Positions 24,422-25,167 of a stretch of 25,167 nt of DNA are shown here, one piece after another. Source of the DNA: Clostridia bacterium (lineage in GTDB: Bacteria > Bacillota > Clostridia > Christensenellales > UBA1242); assembly GCA_900767835.1 (NCBI GenBank), contig CAAGAO010000026.1:1-25167 (forward strand), in the 5' to 3' direction. A program made the translations under genes and the position numbers. Every line of letters begins with the position of its first letter. The first letter of the stretch is position 1. The notes beneath the pieces are model-generated. The model was not told where the DNA came from. It saw only the letters and a program-made list of their open reading frames with translations, and did no database searches.

Positions 24422-24597
24422 TTAAGAAAATACTCATTTTATTCGTATTGTTTTTGTGTTTCTAAGAAAATAGTCAAGTAGACTATTTTAAGCCTAAGCA
24501 GGGAGCAACTTGCTATAGTTCTGTCTTCAACAGGTATCAAACCTCTTAAAGTACGAGCCCACATAAGTCAAAAAAACTAGGAAATATCCTAGTTTTT
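24422..24597 (+). ncRNA. Candidate structured RNA or IS605-type right-end remnant
   Basis: No ORF in either strand. The segment is richer in G+C than its surroundings. It holds a perfect 9-bp hairpin (24467-24475 with 24481-24489, loop AAGTA), then GCAGGGAGCAACTTGC, CTGT/ACAG and GGT/ACC hairpins, the block CTCTTAAAGTACGAGCCC (24543-24560), and finally a strong terminator for the plus strand. The order of small hairpins ending in an ACGAGCCC block reminds me of the right end and omega-RNA of IS200/IS605 elements, but no TnpA or TnpB is present. A 6S-like or other housekeeping RNA is the alternative. No clear plus-strand promoter was found. Confidence 0.35.
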
Positions 24598-24598
24598 T
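24571..24598. terminator. Bidirectional terminator between the candidate RNA and tRNA-Lys
   Basis: A perfect 12-bp stem (24571-24582 with 24587-24598) has loop AATA and T-runs on both strands. It ends tRNA-Lys transcripts on the minus strand and would end anything transcribed from the left. Confidence 0.85.
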
Positions 24599-24673
24599 GG
24601 TGGACTTTGGGGGGCTCGAACCCCCGACCCACTGATTAAGAGTCAGTTGCTCTACCAACTGAGCTAAAAGTCC
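24598..24673 (-). tRNA. tRNA-Lys (anticodon CTT)
   Basis: On the minus strand the cloverleaf is complete: acceptor GGACTTT/AAAGTCC, D arm GCTC...GAGC with AGTTGGTA, anticodon stem ACTGA/TCAGT with loop CTCTTAA (anticodon CTT, lysine), T arm GGGGG-TTCGAGC-CCCCC, discriminator A and an encoded CCA (24600-24598). Promoter and terminator are adjacent, so it is a single-gene unit. Confidence 0.95.
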
Positions 24674-24703
24674 AAATAATACTTTTTTAAAATAACGATT
24701 ATA

Positions 24704-24732
24704 AGTTTAAATAATATTTATTGCGTTGTCAA
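24704..24732 (-). promoter_or_regulatory. Promoter of tRNA-Lys
   Basis: On the minus strand TTGACA (24732-24727), 17 bp, TAAACT (24709-24704). The -35 and its flanks (AAAATACTTGACAACGC) closely match those of the promoter at 1174-1202. Confidence 0.6.
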
Positions 24733-24896
24733 GTATTTTTTAATATTTAACAAATTAAGGCGAAATTAAGTTAATTCTAAAAGTGTGCGTTTTACTCATT
24801 AAAAAAACAAAATATTATTAGATGAAAAGAAATCTCGTTTTTGTTTAAAGTTAATTTATTAATAATACTTTGTTGATTAAGATTATTATTAATTTT

Positions 24897-24924
24897 AAAA
24901 AAAACTTCAAGCAACTGCTTGAAG
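24897..24924 (-). terminator. Strong minus-strand terminator
   Basis: CTTCAAGCA (24905-24913) pairs perfectly with TGCTTGAAG (24916-24924), and eight T residues follow on the minus strand. It implies a minus-strand transcript entering from the right edge. To its left, 24733-24896 holds only AT-rich sequence with a 10-bp AT-only inverted repeat (24858-24867 with 24884-24893). Confidence 0.8.
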
Positions 24925-24997
24925 AAAACATAAGTTTTTTTAGGGATTTTTATTTAGGACTTTATTTGGTTCGTATACTATTTTTTATATTATCAGA

Positions 24998-25134
24998 AGT
25001 TTTGTCTGAATGCACCGAAGGTATATTCAAGCAAAACTGATGTTCATTCAAACTGTGATGCCGTTATTTATAACGGATTTGCGTTTAGCAAATTGATTTG
25101 TGAATGCAATGAACAAAGCAACATCACATAGTTT
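24998..25134. other. Densely folded segment at the right edge, unidentified
   Basis: Several perfect pairings lie in 137 bases: AGTTTTG/CAAAACT (24998-25004 with 25032-25038), TGTTCATT/AATGAACA (25041-25048 with 25108-25115), CCGTTAT/ATAACGG (25061-25076), ATTTGC/GCAAAT (25077-25093) and AAACTGTGATG with a two-base-bulged partner (25050-25060 with 25122-25134). The second and last cross, as in a pseudoknot or a switch. Just after lies AAGGA and a GTG (25156) that could begin a gene beyond the edge. The family was not recognised. Confidence 0.4.
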
Positions 25135-25167
25135 ATATTAAGGAACGAGAGAAAGTGGACTTTATGC

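Noticed and set aside
24422..24597. 6S, SRP, tmRNA, RNase P or T-box identity for the segment left of tRNA-Lys
   Set aside because: None of the core sequences I know for these families (for example GGTCAGGTCC of SRP, TGGNACCGCG of T-boxes) is present; kept only as an unassigned RNA candidate.
25013..25021. CACCGAAGG, a core motif of glycine riboswitches
   Set aside because: The rest of the aptamer (GAG/CTC stem and the following GCAA) is missing, so the 9-base match is probably chance.
1..25167. TGA recoded to Trp (genetic code 4 or 25)
   Set aside because: Trp codons in conserved positions are TGG and no conserved gene needs read-through of TGA; only low TGA usage is kept as a finding.
1..25167. 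CRISPR array, prophage or integrative element core genes
   Set aside because: No regularly spaced repeats and no integrase, transposase, terminase or relaxase motif in any frame.

Overview
The window is very AT-rich (roughly 30% G+C by eye). Its genes mostly have Shine-Dalgarno sites of the AGGAG type, its promoters are close to TTGACA-17-TATAAT, and it uses the standard code (all Trp codons seen are TGG). Thymidine kinase of the short Gram-positive type, a SipW/TasA-like secretion pair, a CcdA-free low-GC housekeeping set (UvrC, RmuC, CCA-adding enzyme, RlmD, TcdA) and tRNA genes with encoded CCA point to an uncultured low-GC Bacillota (Clostridia/Bacilli-like). The genus cannot be named from the sequence. 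The window is chromosomal; it has no phage, plasmid or CRISPR genes.

Layout, left to right. 1-1202: start of a SipW-dependent (TasA/CalY-like) secreted protein on the minus strand, cut by the window edge, with a consensus promoter and a ~260-nt structured leader. 1516-5532: a minus-strand operon for a heterodimeric ABC exporter plus a small membrane protein, with a promoter, a palindrome and an attenuator-like hairpin in front. 5647-6897: tRNA-Gln, then a plus-strand zinc-ribbon/membrane gene that looks split by a frameshift. 7116-10012: RlmD, TcdA and a TtcA-like PP-loop enzyme, all RNA modification, in one minus-strand operon with an apparently leaderless first gene. 10131-11628: an ER-type signal peptidase (SipW-like) with a long Pro/Ala/Lys cytoplasmic tail. 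11640-12421: a TauE/SafE transporter split into two half-length genes. 12454-15753: a 1063-residue surface protein with four jelly-roll-like repeats, one membrane helix and a cytoplasmic coiled coil. 15826-18035: thymidine kinase, a membrane-anchored Ig-like protein and an extracellular ComEC-type metallo-beta-lactamase protein in one run. 18134-24172: tightly overlapping cca-rmuC-phosphohexomutase-uvrC, again with an apparently leaderless first gene. 24181-25167: accessory end, with the 3' remnant of an ABC-2 permease, a probable structured RNA, tRNA-Lys, and an unexplained highly folded segment.

Functional threads. (i) Secretion: the SipW-like peptidase is the natural processing enzyme for the TasA-like protein at the left edge, although the two are about 9 kb apart. 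(ii) The MBL-fold surface enzyme next to thymidine kinase suggests extracellular nucleotide or nucleic-acid scavenging (inference). (iii) RNA maturation is concentrated here (RlmD, TcdA, TtcA-like, CCA-adding enzyme, two tRNAs). The parts least explained by known families are the RNA-like segments at 24422-24597 and 24998-25134, the leader at 907-1173, and the unusual domain architectures at 10221-11540 and 12514-15705.
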